A stretch of 64,000 nt of DNA from Cloeon dipterum (GCF_949628265.1 NC_088787.1:6314501-6378500); one strand, 5' to 3'. Shown: positions 46,679-60,942, counted from the stretch's first letter. The notes: generated from the letters alone by a model not told the origin. Numbers and translations are program-made.

Positions 46679-47409
46679 TTAAAAGTTAATCTGCTTGCAT
46701 AGCGTTAGGAATGAATGATCGAATTTGCAGAAAAAAATGGGCACTTTAGCTTTATCAAAATAATCATTGTGGGAGACACGAACAGGACTCGGTTCTTCGC
46801 TGCCGAACTGTTGGAAATATTGGGAGCTCATCTCTTCGGATTGGTTTATTGGCTTCATATAGGCAGGAACCTCTTCTGAAGTGCTGCACCAGCGCACTGC
46901 TCCTTTCGAGTCTTGGAAAGTTTCATCCAAGAGAACAAAATTTTCATCTGTTGCGAATAAACCGCGTGTTTAATCTGGTCTCAAATCAATTTTGTTCTAA
47001 TGCGTACTCCAAGGAACTAGGACGCCATCTTTGTTTTCCATGAATAAAGATTTCTTTTTGACAAATTGATGGAGCATTTTCATTCTGTCGAGCGTGGATT
47101 GCGTCACTGTCACCAAGGTTCCGTTTGCTGCCGCACACTTGGAGGCAGCGCCCGCAGGAGGGAAGCCCTGTGACAATAAAGCTCTGAAAAATTCTAGTTT
47201 AAAAAAAATGGGGGGACTAATTGCCTTTTTATCATCAGTGATTTTATTCGTAAACACGTCGTTCAAGGGGGTTGGTTTAAAATTTTCCACTGCGAGGAAT
47301 CAAATAAAATGATAAAGAATTTTTTCTAATTTAAATATTACTCAGTTCCATGCAAGCTTCCTTCCAAGTCAAATTTTTCGGTTGCAAATATTTAAAGATA
47401 CAACGAGAG
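46679..47409 (-). CDS. D2: divergent C-type-lectin-like gene (3' part)
   Basis: Same three exons as D1: 47342-47409, 47008-47289 and 46679-46947. I see no difference from D1. Confidence 0.5.
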
Positions 47410-47642
47410 CTGTTGAATTACCAAAATACTTAGAAAGGGAATAATAAAAGAACATAATTATTTTTTTTTACAAAATTGGTTATTTCAATTCAACTGTTTT
47501 AATTTTAAATTTCATTGCATTGATTTATTCAATAATTTTGAACCATTACATTATTAAATTTTATATAACCAAAAATTTAATGTTTACGATAATAAAAGCA
47601 TTAAATTTTTTAATTTCTGAGCGAATTGAATGCAATTTTAAT

Positions 47643-47862
47643 AGTTTAAAAGTTCAATCTCACAAATAATCAAGTTTTCAAGTTAGTGAATTCCTGAATA
47701 GGTTTTCATGTTCCAGACCAGTAAAACCTCCCTTCTGCGCCTAAGAAATCCAATAGTAGCTTGCGGGAAGATTCTGCCCTACATTAAAATTAAATTAATA
47801 AATCATTTAGATAACGAAATTTCACTCACGGATAAATTCAAAGAGTGCGCAGAGTTTTCGTC
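47643..47862 (-). pseudogene. Degenerate lectin-domain exons downstream of S2
   Basis: Period copy of the relic at 34110: the last lectin exon without its EPN/WND middle, plus the end of lectin exon 2. Confidence 0.7.
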
Positions 47863-48553
47863 TGTCAGGGTTTTACGATCAATAATATTGGTACCGATAT
47901 ATTATGTTACATTATGTAATGTAAAATATTTTAGTGCCCAAAGGGCAGAGAGGAGGGAGAGTCTCAGATATTAAAAAAACCTCTAACGGAGAGGACTCGC
48001 GCTCGCTCTGGACAGGACTCTCCAGCCGATGGGCCATAAAAAAGGGTGCGGGGTGGACAAAAGCGTCCTGGTTACTACACCACACCAGTTTATTGATGAT
48101 AGCGGCGAACAGTTCGTGCTTGGCTACCCTGAGGGAAGAGCGGCGGAGCGAGACAATCGAGAGAATTGCCCTATTGCTCACGCGTCGTCAGGAGAGCGAA
48201 TGTGTGTGTGTGTGTGTGTGAGCAGGTTGTGCGCTCGCGGGAGGGAGGCTCTGGCGTTGCCTTGATTGATACTTGAGTTTCTCTCTCTGCTCTACCCTGT
48301 GGGTGCCTGAAAATTCACGTCGTTACATATCGGTACACAAAAATTATAAAAAGCAATCGTAATCTCGTCAGGAAAAATCATGACATAGGTATGGAAACGA
48401 AGTCAACTCTTTTCTTATCCGACGGGCTAATTAAATTCGTCAATCCCCCTATCTATAAATTGGGCTAAGGGAAAAGGACCGACACTCGTGACGAGAGACC
48501 TATGACGTGCTGACCACTTGCACACCGCTGGCGGCCCTTGCTCGACCTCGCTG
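47863..48553. mobile_element. Composite insert splitting the S2 lectin-domain exon
   Basis: Period copy of the insert at 34330, with the same GT run length. Confidence 0.45.
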
Positions 48554-50386
48554 ACATCGTGCCTTGATTCGTGAATAGCAATCTTCAGGCCTCTCTGGGA
48601 TGATCAGGAACGGCTCAACTATAAGGAATAAAAACGTGAAACAAAATATAATATAAATATCCTACAATTCGTGCACGCACGTCCCGGTCCCTTCTTAGGT
48701 GATTTTGTGGTCCCGGGCGGTAATCCCGAATAAATAATTCTTTCGGTGACAGGCCCATCATCTAAAATTAATGTAATTTTGTAGTCTTAAATTAGTCAAT
48801 GACGAGGTAAAAATCAAATTGTTGCCTTAATTTGCTTCTAAATTATGCATAAATGTCAACACTCACTTTTCGTAGTTTTGGGACAAGGTTGGCACTCATC
48901 GCTGTAAAAAAGACGTAATTATTCATTTATTAAAATTAGGTAAAATTTTGCCTTTACCTCAGCTGAGCATAACTTTTACGAATGGCTCTGAGTTCATTTT
49001 CACATCCATCTTTGGTACGGTTTATTTGTGCAATTTCGTTCTTCAGATTTAGTACCAAATTTCTTTCCCGAATCAGTTGGGCCCTAACATTCTTCAGTTT
49101 TTTCCTTATGACTTCAACCAATTCGTTGTCCTGGTTAATTTGCACCGTTGCATTTTCCAGTTTTTCCTTCAAGTTGTCCATCAATTCATTTTTCTGTTCT
49201 AATTGTTGCGTCAGGTCCTTCAGTTCTTCCTTTTTATCTTCTTGGCCTAATTGTTCCGTTGCGTTTTTCACATCTTTCTTCACGGCTATGTAAGGCTCAT
49301 TTCTCAGGTTCAATTGCGCCGTCAGCTCACTTAGTTTTTCCTCCTTTTCTTCCAACAAAACCTTGTCTAGGCCAATTTTCTCTGTCGCATTATCCAGTTT
49401 TTCTTTTATTAGACTCAATTGCACCATTGCCATGTCGAGTTTTTCCTTCAAATCATTCAGTTCTTTCTTTACGTCTGCACATGGACTGCGAATTTTTAGC
49501 ACAGTTAAAAGAGTCTGCATTTTTAAGCCGAAAGGCACTTACTCAGCAGAATCATCATAATCATAGTTTGGAGCTGTGTGTTCATCATCATCAGATAAAT
49601 ACTTCTGAAAATAGTAATTAAATTTATTATACGCACTTATAGTACATTTAAAGGCAACGATGTGCATGAAGTCGACACTCGTACGCAGATGTGAATGCTT
49701 TGACTCACAATCAGTCACACGATAGTAGCATTTTTTTATATAATTTTACTTACTAAAAATATTGTACTATCCAGTATCCACTTCGCATTTACGAGAAGGC
49801 CGCTTGGATTTTTTGTTAATTTTTGGGGGGTTTAGAAAATTTGTGGGTCTGCAAGTCGAAAGGATCCTTGTTTACTTCATAAAATCAGGAAACTGATTAA
49901 AATTTCGACTGTCTAAATATTCAGGCAATCAAATTTTCATGGAATAAGAATGGAATTTTAATTTTAAATACGATTCTTAACTAAGAAATAAATCAAGCAA
50001 GCCAGATTTACAAAAATGTTATTAAAAAAATAATCTAAAAATTATGGTCACTTAAAATCCCATCTCTATTTATTTATTTATTTATTTATTTATCTTTTGT
50101 TTTAAATTACAACCGTCTCTTAATATTTTAATTTTTTTATCGATATCAATCCTACAATCCTGGATGATTTTCACAACAAATAAATAGTATTTCCATAGTA
50201 CAGCTATTATATGAAGCAATGTGAACAGTTTCATTTGTTTCAAATCGAAGACATAAAGTCTACTAATATAAATACCTCGTCGGAGTTTGGAAATGCAGCC
50301 GCACTACCCTCAGGCTGCTGCTTAGCCGTCAATGCGTCATGGCTGAAGGACAGAAGCACTAGCAAAATAATGCTTTTCCTGTCCAT
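48500..50386 (-). CDS. S2: short secreted coiled-coil lectin relative
   Basis: Exons are 50276-50386, 49543-49604, 48958-49485, 48867-48901, 48681-48761 and 48500-48618. The predicted 311 residues appear identical to S1. Confidence 0.6.
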
Positions 50387-50769
50387 GCTTTAGTAGGACT
50401 ACAAACGAGCAAGAGCTTTTTCAGACTAGCAAACGAGCGCCTTTATCGTTTTCGCTTTACATGCTCTGCGTCTGTTACAACATCTTATCAGTGACCCTTT
50501 GACATCCCGAATGATGCGTCATTCTTAAAAATTAAAAGTAAATACTAGCTGCTTAAACTATTTTATAACATGAAATATATACCAGCCTGTTCAGCCTGTT
50601 GGCTCGCATTGTTAAGGCATTGTCAGGAGTGTCAAAGCAATTGGGGAGGTATTTGAGCAGTTGGGAGATCTACTGGCTACCCAACGTTAGAGATGGCAAA
50701 AAGTGGTTAGTTTAGTGACTCGAAATGCTCAAATTGCTCAACGGGCTGGGAGGCGCACCGGCGCCGACT

Positions 50770-51003
50770 CGCCACTTGCTGGTTTTCGCATCTTTCCAGC
50801 GGCTTTATGGACAAATGTCTGGCGTTTTCAATGTCAGTCCTCGGTGCGGAGGCAAGTAGCCCTTGAGTGGGCTGGGTCCCTGAAATGTGCGGCCTGGTGC
50901 GCCCATGTTATCCGTTCGCGGTGTTATTGGCACTCGTGCTAGTGCAGTGCGCGCCCTCCCCGGTCCGAGAGGACAGGGATGAAAAGAGCAAAAAAAAAAA
51001 AAA
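50770..51003 (+). mobile_element. SINE-like retroposon, copy C in the next unit
   Basis: Duplicate of the element at 37237, with the same 14-A tail length. Confidence 0.6.
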
Positions 51004-51540
51004 TAAACAAAAATGTGGGAAACATTTTCTTGGTCAAATAATTTACAAAACTACGAAGAAGACGGTTAAAAGATTTCAAATAGCGTTGGGAAATTTTGTT
51101 AAAATTAAATAAAATCCTCCATGTGAAATTAAAAAATAAAATACGTCTCTCTTCCTGTAAGGTTGGCTAATTTTTGTAAATTCATGTATGATAATTTTTT
51201 GTTTGACAGAAAGTAAATTTAAATTTTGAATAACCTCCGAAATTCACAAAAATTGGCGAGGAAATACTTATAAAAATAGAGGTGCGCAGAATGATATTTT
51301 CAACAGCCAGCAAAAACGAATAACTTGAAAGTCTAAACCGATGCATATGCAACCTGCACTGGAATGCTGCTTGGCGGCACAGTTTCCCTCTCTTGACAAG
51401 GCGCATAAGACAGAAAAATGTATTTTCCTGTAATTATATAGGTTCTATCCGCAGTTAATTATGAATTATTAAGGTAAAACTGAGCTGCTCTTTTTAAACT
51501 GATTGTGAGTGAAGCCTTAAACTTGCTTTGTACAGTCACA

Positions 51541-51786
51541 GATCCTCGGCAATTTTCAGTCAAGAAGGTAAAAATGGCTGTGCATATTTCGGGCTCCTGT
51601 TTGTGGTGTCGCAGCAGAAGAACTTGTTGAGGTTGCAGAATTTTTATTGCTATCAAAAATGCATAAATTGCATCCAAATTGATTTCTGGAATGATTACAT
51701 TTTGTGTAAAGCACAAGGAATTTTAATAAAAGTAATTAATTTAAAAGGAACAAAGAGCAAAGAAGGTTTTTATTTTATTTTCTAAT
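51541..51786 (+). pseudogene. K'3: stray kinesin terminal exon and 3' UTR
   Basis: Same as K'2, one period later, downstream of L3 on the opposite strand. Confidence 0.8.
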
Positions 51787-51952
51787 TAACCTTGGTTTTG
51801 AAATTCTGTGACTAATCAAATCCATTATGTATATTTATATATTCAACAATTTTAAACACATAATTAAATTTTTGATCCTCTTATGTAACCAAAAATTGTA
51901 CTGACTTCAAAAGCGTTAAATTTATTAATTTCTGAGCGAATTGAATGCAGTT

Positions 51953-54767
51953 TTACTTATTTAAAAGTTCACCACAAACTTTCATCTCGCAAATAAACAA
52001 GTTTTTCTTTTCACAATGATAGTCATTCCAATAAAGATCATATCGATGTGAACGAAATTCGACTTCAAGACAGTGCTCCTTATCTCCAGCATTATTTGGC
52101 TCTCCGATGTTAAATTTAGTGAATCCCTGAATAGGTTTTCCTGTTCCAGACCAATAAAACCTCCCTTCTGCGCCCAAATCTGTGCCAGAAATCCAATAGT
52201 AGCTTGAGGGAAGGATATTCTTACCTACATTAAAATTAAATTAATAAATCATTTAGATGACGAAATTTCACTCACTGATAAATTCATGGAGTGCAGTATT
52301 TTCATCCCTTGACTCGATGATAGCCAACTCCATGCCGAATAATTTGCAAAACTGTCCTGCCATGTGCCAGCTCAACTAAGGAATAAAAACGTAAAGCAAA
52401 AATTATTATAAAAATATCGAAGAGTTCATGCACGCACCTTCTGTTTGCTCAGGTAATATTTTGATCCCGGGAAAAGGGGCAATAAGCTTGAAGAAATTCT
52501 TGAATCATCTGAAAATCAATTTGGTAATTTTTAATGAGTGACGAGGGAAAATCAAATTATTGCCTCAATTTGCATTTAAATAGATGATCAATCACTCACT
52601 TTTCGTATTACTGGTACAGGTTAATTGTGCGATTTCGTTCTTCAGTTTTACTGACAAATTTTGTTCCCGGATCAATTGAACATTTGCGTTCTCCAGTTTT
52701 TTCTTCACGAACTGCAATGAATCATCTTTCAATTTCACCTGCGCTGTTGTGTTTTCGAGTTGTATCTGCGTGACTTCTAGTAACCTTTTTTCCTGGCTCA
52801 ATTGGGCCGTCAGCTCCTTCAATTTTTTCTCCTTGTCTTCTAACAACGCACTCTTCTGGGCAATTTGTAGCGTTGAATTCTTTAGTTTTTCCTCCACGAC
52901 TTCCAAAAGTTTAACATTCTGATTTAATTGTTCCTTCAAGTGCTTCAGTTCTTCCTCCATGTCTCCCAAAAGCTTAATTTTCTGGTTTAATTTCTCAGTC
53001 AGGTTCGTCAGGTTGTTATTGTCTTTGATGATTATCATCTCTTTGACCTGAATCATTTCCACCGTTGCATTTTCCAGTTTTGCCGTCAAGTCTTCAACTA
53101 ATTCCTTTTCCTGTTTGAATTGCATCGTCACATTATTCAGTTCTTCCTTCTTTTCTTCCAGTTTTGCTGTCAAGTTGTTTACTTCTACCGTTGAGTTTTT
53201 CAGCTTTTCATCCACGATTTTGAACAACTCTTTGTCCTGGATCATTTGCACCGTTGCATTTTCCAGGTTTTCCCTCAAGTTGTCAATCGATTCATTTTTC
53301 TGGTCTAATTGTTCCGTCAGGTCCTTCAGTTCTTCATCTTTTTCTTTTAACAACGCTTCGACTTGGCTTAATTGTTCCGTCGCGTTCTTTAGATTTTCCT
53401 TCAAGCCTTCAACCAATTCCTTTACCTGTTTTAATTGCATCGTCATATTATTCAGTTCTTCCAGTATTGCTGTCAAGTTGTTTACTTCTACCGTTGAGTT
53501 TTTCAGCTTTTCCTCCACGATTTTGAGCAACTCTTTGTCCTGGCTCATTTGCACCGTTGCATTGTCCAGGTTGTCCTTCCAGTTGTCAATCAATTTATTT
53601 TTCTGGTCTAACTGTTCCGTCAGGTCCTTCAATTGTTTATCTTTGTCTTTTAACAACGGTTCGACTTGGCCTAATTGTTCCGTCGCGTTCTTTATTTTTT
53701 CCTCCGTGTCTCCCAAAAGCTTAATTTTCTGGTTTAAATCTTCCGTCAGGTTCATCAGCTTTTCGTCTTTGATTGTTAATGACGCGTTTTGCTGAGTTAT
53801 TTGCATCGTTGCGTTGTCCAGTTTTGCTGTCAAGTCGTTTTTTTCTTTCGTTGAGTTTTTCAGCTTTTCCTCCACGATTTCGAACAACTCTTTGTACTGG
53901 ATCATTTGCACCGTTGCATTGTTCAGGTTTTCCCTCAAGTTGTCAATCAATTCATTTTTCTGGTCTAATTGTTCCGTCCTGTTCTTTAATTTTTCCTTCA
54001 AGTCTTCAACCAATTTCTTTTCCTGGTTTAATTGTATCGTCACATTATTCAGTTTTTCCTTCTTTTCTTCTAACAACAATTTTTCCTGAGCCAACGCGTT
54101 TTCAAGGTTTCCCTCAGTGGCTTTTGCCAATTCTTTTTCTCTACTCAGTTCCTCCAGTGCGTCTTCCAGTTTTGCTGTCAAGTCTTTTTTATCTACCGTT
54201 GAGTTTTTCAGCTTTTCCTCCACGATTTCGAACAACTCTTTGTACTGGATCATTTGCACCGTTGCATTGTTCAGGTTTTCCCTCAAGTTGTCAATCGTTT
54301 CATTTTTCTGGACTAATTGTTCCGTCAGGTCCTTCAATTGTTTCTCTTTTTCTTCTAACAACTCTTTGTTATTGTCTAATTGCTCCGTCACGTTTTTCAG
54401 GTCTTCCTTTACGGCTATATTAAGCTCAATTTTCAGGTTCATTTGCATCGTTGCATTGTCCAGGTTTTCCCTCAAGTTGTCGATCGTTTTATTTTTCTGG
54501 ACTAATTGTTCCTTCAGGTCCTTAAGTTCTTCCTCCTTATTTTTTAACAACGTTTTGTCTTGCTCCATCGTGGTATTCAGTTTTTTCTGTTCTTCCTTCA
54601 AATCATCCCGTTCTTTCGTTAAGTCTGCACATGAACTGTAAATTGTTAGCACAGTTAAAAGAGTCCGCATTTTCGAGCCAATTAAGGTACTTACTCGACA
54701 GGACCAACAGTACTAACAGTACCAACAATATCATCTTAATCATAGATTGGAACATCATGTTCACCAT
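51953..54767 (-). CDS. L3: long-stalk secreted C-type lectin
   Basis: Exons are 54695-54767, 52600-54624, 52438-52508, 52276-52375 and 51953-52224, 846 residues. It equals L2 except for a cluster of about eight substitutions between roughly 53879 and 54110. These change MSQDKELLKIVEE to MIQYKELFEIVEE, LVVDL to LVEDL and ENAVAQ to ENALAQ. The new version matches the neighbouring rod repeat, as expected from conversion between repeats. Confidence 0.75.
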
Positions 54768-55536
54768 CAGATAAATACTCCTTTGAAAAAAAATAATTAT
54801 TTTTTTCTACATATCTTTTAGTTGATTTAAAGGCTAAATGATCATGAAGTTGAAACTCGTACGCGGAAATTACTCAGTCCTACAGTAGCATTGAATTTTT
54901 TATATAATGTTATTTACTTAAAAAATGTTTACTATCCACTGCGCCACGAGGCCGCTTGGATTTTCCGTTAATTTTATAGCTTTTAAATTTTAACGATCCT
55001 CATTATAGTTTTCAAAAGCTGTATCACAAAAAGTTGTTAATAATGCAATCCTAAAAGTACACAAAACTCGATCCGATGGGTACTGTTTTAAAAATGACAA
55101 GAGCTTATTTCAGCAAATTTGTAGGTCTGCGTCTGCAGGGCGAAAGGATCCTCGATTACTTCACAAAAGCAGGAAACTCATAAATAATTCGGCTGTAAAA
55201 ATATTTTGGCTAGAAAATTTTCATGAAATAATAAAGGAATTTTAATTTTAAATAAATATTCTAAGTTTAGAAACACATCAAGCAAGCCAGATATACAAAA
55301 ATGTTAACCAGAAAACTAATATACAAATTTTTTAAAATCAAAATCTATTTTTTTAATAATTATAATTGCGCTCCTAAATATTGTAATTTGTGTATCGATC
55401 CTGGATGGTTTTCACCGCAAATAAGAAACCCTGACACTTATTTAGTATTTCCATAGTATAGCTAACATTGTATATTGTGCGAACGTTTCATTCTTTTCGA
55501 ATCCAAGACAAAAAGTCTAATAATGCGTATATATAC

Positions 55537-55650
55537 CTCGTCGTAGTTTGGAAATGCAGCCGCATCACTTTCCTCGGGTTGCTGCTGCTTAGCCGTCAAT
55601 GCGTGGCTGAAAGACAGAAGCACCAGCAAAATAATGCTTTTCCTGTCCAT
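55537..55650 (-). CDS. Upstream signal-peptide exon of L3
   Basis: Identical to the L2 exon at 42004-42117, with the same out-of-frame relation to the rod. Confidence 0.5.
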
Positions 55651-55706
55651 CCTGTAGCTGGACTACAAACGAACAAGAGCTTTTTTCAGACTAGCAAACG
55701 AGCGTC

Positions 55707-55757
55707 TTTATCGTTTCGCTTTATATATGCTGTGCGTCTGTAACAACATCTTATCAG
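55707..55757 (-). promoter_or_regulatory. L3 promoter: TATA box and GATA motifs
   Basis: TATATAAAG near 55719-55727 and CTGATAAG at 55750-55757 on the - strand, as in L2. Confidence 0.45.
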
Positions 55758-56316
55758 TGACCTTTTGACGTCCCGAATAATGCCACTCTTAAAAAGTAAC
55801 AGCTGAAATTATTTATAATATGAATTGATATGGGAAACATTTCTTGGTCAAATAATTTAAAAATTTAATTAAATCAATGAAGAAGATAGTGAAGAGACTT
55901 CAAATAGCCGTCCCATTGAAGAACTTTCTGCTATTTTATTAATAAAATTCCGATGACGCTGTGCTCTCGTGACGAATAAATTTTTTATCAACTCGGGTTG
56001 CGACACCAAAAAGTCTAACAGCCGAGAGGAGGAAAGTTTGCGAAAATTCTGTAAGTGTAAAGTTCAAAACAGCTAAAAAATAATCACTTTCTTTGAGAAA
56101 AAATAGTTAAAGGGTTAGTATAAAAAATAAGCACACATGGTGCGTTAGGAAACTCTGTTAAAATTAGATAAATTCCTCTCTATTAATAATTTTATAGAAC
56201 CGAAATTGTACATTCAAAATATTTTTGCATTATAGCTGTGACAATTGCGATTAAGCTTGGCATTTTTTATCATCAATCCTCTTGGCGGCTTTGTTGTGTG
56301 AAAGAAAAAGGTCTTC

Positions 56317-56517
56317 TTATTTCTGCTCTTCTCTCCATGCCGGCCATCGCGAAGGTGATAACGGAGCAGGTTTATTGTCCTCAAATAAATGCCACAAATC
56401 CGACATTTTAAACTGTCTTGTGTTCTGCTTTTTGTGTTTCGTCTTGAGGTGTTGAATGAGCCGGCTTTCCTCGCGGAACGTCTTCACACAGTCGAGACAT
56501 TGAAACATCATCATCAT
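56317..56517 (-). CDS. Z3: small C2H2 zinc-finger ORF
   Basis: Same 66-residue frame as Z2, with a single C2H2 finger. Confidence 0.4.
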   Translation of the reverse strand: MMMMFQCLDCVKTFREESRLIQHLKTKHKKQNTRQFKMSDLWHLFEDNKPAPLSPSRWPAWREEQK

Positions 56518-57395
56518 CTTGACTTGCAATAACCAGCTAAAATTACTATTTTTTTCAAGTTTTTCAGGTTTTTGCACCTCCTAATTTCGGATTCTAAATG
56601 CATTCTCAGCAATAGCAAATTAATAGCACCCGTATACCCACCGTTGTAATCTCTTTGACCTTCTCTTAGCAGCTGAAGTTTAGGGATTCTTAATTTCCAC
56701 CCCTAAGTGGGGAATAACGGCGTTCGCTTTTATCATCAAAATTGGAGCATAATGGGGATGAAAGTGGATGATGGCCCTTTAGCTGGTCAGGGGAGATTTG
56801 AGACGAGTCCAACGATGGGTGGATTTTGCAATTCTGATGATAAGGACCAAAAATTTCCAATTTTGAAAAATAAATTTTTTAATTTTGATGCACGGAATTT
56901 CTTGATAGCAAAAAAACCGCCTATGAAATTTTCTGCAAAGTTCAAACATGGGACAGTATTTAAAAACATTTTCTATTTTTCAAAAATACATTCAGATTTT
57001 ATACTTTTAAATACATTCTGAACCCTTCAAAATGTGTTTTTTATTAAAATAAATTTAAAGCAATCATATTTGATCCTTTTTATACACAATGAGAAAAAAA
57101 TATATATTCGAATTGTAGCTGCACGCGTATTTTTGCCGCCACCAACCCTTAAAAAAATCTTCCCTGAGCAATGCGACCATTCTCTCCCTCCACCTGACGG
57201 CGAAGGGAGAGAACTGGGTTTTTGTTGTTGTTTTCCTTTCCACTCTCGCATCGTGGCCACGTGAACAACAAACAAAATTCAATAGTCTCGTCAATTTCGG
57301 CCCGAATTTCGCGCACAAAGTAGTTGTTGGACGGACAAGTGGCTGAATCAAACGCCCAAGTAACAGATTCGTGAGTTCAGATCACCTTTGCAGAC

Positions 57396-59857
57396 ATGTA
57401 CGATAAAATAACGAAAATAATACGGCACCGAAAATTCGCCTCGGATCGCATTCGAGCCGCAGCCGCGGATTGGGAAGTGAAACTCGAGCCCAACTTCGAG
57501 CTTAATCATTTTCCTCAGTTGCGTAAGTATTAAAATTATATTCTTACCTGGGATCATCACATTTTAGTGGGTTTTGGGGGGTTTTTCGAATTTTTTTTCA
57601 TCACAGGTCGTAGATTTCTTTTGGTATTTTGATAAATTTATTTTCTTGGCAAAGAAATTTTAAAAATTATGAATATTACACTAAATTCTAATTCTCTAAT
57701 TTTTATTTTGTAGCAACAGACCTGATTGCGAAGATTGTGCTCAAACTGATGGCAAAAAAATGCACCAAGCTTGTGAGGGAGAAAGAGGAAATGGAAGTTC
57801 TGATGCTCCCAGCCCTTAGCCTCTTCCTCGCCATGAGGCCTGCTAAAATTGATCTAACCGCTTTTCTTACATTTTGTCCGATGCGTCTGAAATGTCGGTA
57901 TTTCAAAGAGGTAACTGTAACAAAATAATAAATTCATCTTTAAATTTAAAATAATGTTTTAGGCGGTGATTCAAATCTCTACGAAGAACCCGGAGGTGGA
58001 AGAGTTGTCTCTGGCCACCCTTGCAAATCGATTCTTCCTCACAATTCATAAAGTAGCCGATGCTGAGCTGTTGGAAGCTCTGGGAAAATTAACCCGGCTT
58101 AAATCTCTGAGAATTGAGGAAATTTTTGAATTTCGATTGGTCGACGTGATTGATCTATGCAAAAACCTCCCGCATCTTGAAAACATCAAAATAGTGCTGG
58201 AAAAACAAACGACGCGCCTCATTCTTAAAAAACCGAAGATCGCCCAGAAAATGAAAACTGCTATGTCAAAGCTAAAGGTTTTCATGTTTGACACGCGTGG
58301 GATCAACATCAATACCAGCCTGATCAATCTTTGCGCTGAACATCTGCCCAATTTGCGAGTCATTGGCGACTTTTCGGACGGATTCAGCAGTTTTGACGAC
58401 TGCAACATGATGGCTGACATCGCCGCCGATCCTGGAACCTCTAATCTACGCCATTTGCTGTTAGATTTTTATGCCATTGAATGCTGCGATGAAATACAGA
58501 TTGCTAAGTTTCCTTTGGCTCGTCATCTCAAGGTAAAGTATTTTTTTTAAATTATTATTAAAGACCCATCTTTGACGAAAATTTTGAGCACATCTATCTA
58601 CTATTTTTGAGGGTCGAATTAGGTTAATGTAGATAATTTTTCCGACCAAAACGTCGAGCGCGACATGCGTCTCACATAAGTATACAACATTTTTCCTGCT
58701 AAAACAATACGAATGCGTGAATTGCGCATGCGTCAAAGCTAGTTTGAGCACTTGCAGAGAGAACAACCTGTACATGAACGACGAATGAATTCTTTTGTCA
58801 GATTAAGCCATATTTGACGCATGCCCAGATCTCACATAATCTCACATACGCATGTTCTGGAGGTAAAAGGTCCATTTTACCGAATTTGACCTTCAAAAAT
58901 CGATTGGTGTGCTCAGAAATTTCGTCAAACTTTTAGTCTTTAATAATTTTTTCCTAATCAATAGTTAAATTTAATTTTCTTCGTATATTAATTAAAACCC
59001 TTATTTTCTAATTTAATCAGATCAGCACTTGGCCGGACGATGGCGTTGAGGAGCACTACTTGGAATCTTGGCTTTCGCAGTTGACAAACTTGGAAAGTTT
59101 GCAGATTGAATTTTGTGTCCCGCCAGACGTAATTCGCCGGTTTCTGGAAAAATTTGGACCGAGTTTGAAAGCCCTGAATATTATATACTGCATCGACGAT
59201 CCCAACGAAACGAATTTATCGTTCAGCGATATTTTCGCTCTCTGCCCGAAGTTGGAGCGCCTCCACTTGGGCGGGAACATCCTTGAGGACGCGGCACCTC
59301 TCACGACTTTCAGCCACCTCAGAGAACTCGGATTGGAATTTTTTCGGTAACGAAAATTAATTTACTCCCTTCATTGACACTATTTATATAATTTGAATTC
59401 GCGTAGGAAGTTTAACAACCGAATTAAACTGAGTGAAATTCTGCGAGCGCCCCTCTTGGAAAAAATCACCTTTGAAGGATCCTGTTTGGACTTTGAAGAT
59501 CTGCAGAAAACCACCGCTTTAATAGCCGACAAGACAATATTGAGAGGATTAAAAACTCTCCATGTTAGTGATAATTGGCGTTCATTCAGTGGCTTGAAAG
59601 CTGAATATTTCCAAGAAATTTCCAAGTTCATCAAATGTGCCGTGACATCGATTCCCGGTTTAAAAGATGTAAAATTTGACGTTAATAATCTGTGCAGTGG
59701 CTACTCAGTGCTGGCAAGGAGCATCAGGGATGGAAAAACTCAAAATAATGATGTTCCTGGCGTCACCCAATTTTTCGCGGGTCAAACCATCGATGACGAA
59801 CTATTGAATTTGTACGTGGATGAAGAGTTGATTCAAATGCTTGATAAATTTTTTTAA
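57396..59857 (+). CDS. F3: LRR / F-box-like protein
   Basis: Exons are 57396-57522, 57714-57910, 57963-58532, 59021-59346 and 59407-59857. The 556 residues appear identical to F2. Confidence 0.7.
58558..58943. mobile_element. TTAA-flanked MITE in F3 intron 3
   Basis: Period copy of the elements at 31492 and 45025. Confidence 0.7.
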
Positions 59858-60211
59858 TGGTTGCCATGCGCTTTCATATGTTAGTTTTTTATGGTTTTTA
59901 ATAAAATTTTCGAAAGAAATACGAACCATTCATAGTTTAATTGATAATAAAATATACCTCTAAATTGCGATGGTTTTGAGTAGAGGTCTCATAGCTAGAC
60001 AGTTGATTTCAATGTGATTTATAAATGTTTTATTTAATACTAAAAGAAATGTGTAAAAAAAGATGAATAATGAAAGCACAGCTGATTTTTGAGGTCTTTG
60101 GAAATAGGAAATAAACATGTTTTAGTTCACACAAAATTATCCAACTTTATAAGCCAAAAAATAACAATGCGAAATTTCAAACAAACTCGGATAAAGTTAG
60201 ACTTTTAATAT

Positions 60212-60942
60212 TTAAAAGTTAATCTGCTTGCATAGCGTTAGGAATGAATGATCGAATTTGCAGAAAAAAATGGGCACTTTAGCTTTATCAAAATAATCAT
60301 TGTGGGAGACACGAACAGGACTCGGTTCTTCGCTGCCGAACTGTTGGAAATATTGGGAGCTCATCTCTTCGGATTGGTTTATTGGCTTCATATAGGCAGG
60401 AACCTCTTCTGAAGTGCTGCACCAGCGCACTGCTCCTTTCGAGTCTTGGAAAGTTTCATCCAAGAGAACAAAATTTTCATCTGTTGCGAATAAACCGCGT
60501 GTTTAATCTGGTCTCAAATCAATTTTGTTCTAATGCGTACTCCAAGGAACTAGGACGCCATCTTTGTTTTCCATGAATAAAGATTTCTTTTTGACAAATT
60601 GATGGAGCATTTTCATTCTGTCGAGCGTGGATTGCGTCACTGTCACCAAGGTTCCGTTTGCTGCCGCACACTTGGAGGCAGCGCCCGCAGGAGGGAAGCC
60701 CTGTGACAATAAAGCTCTGAAAAATTCTAGTTTAAAAAAAATGGGGGGACTAATTGCCTTTTTATCATCAGTGATTTTATTCGTAAACACGTCGTTCAAG
60801 GGGGTTGGTTTAAAATTTTCCACTGCGAGGAATCAAATAAAATGATAAAGAATTTTTTCTAATTTAAATATTACTCAGTTCCATGCAAGCTTCCTTCCAA
60901 GTCAAATTTTTCGGTTGCAAATATTTAAAGATACAACGAGAG
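60212..60942 (-). CDS. D3: divergent C-type-lectin-like gene (3' part)
   Basis: Exons are 60875-60942, 60541-60822 and 60212-60480, with no difference seen from D1 and D2. Confidence 0.5.

Larger units (their letters stand above)
44601..58133. repeat. 13,533-base tandem segmental repeat, unit b
   Basis: Second unit. It differs from unit a only in the L rod cluster near 53879-54110, as far as I could compare. Confidence 0.85.
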
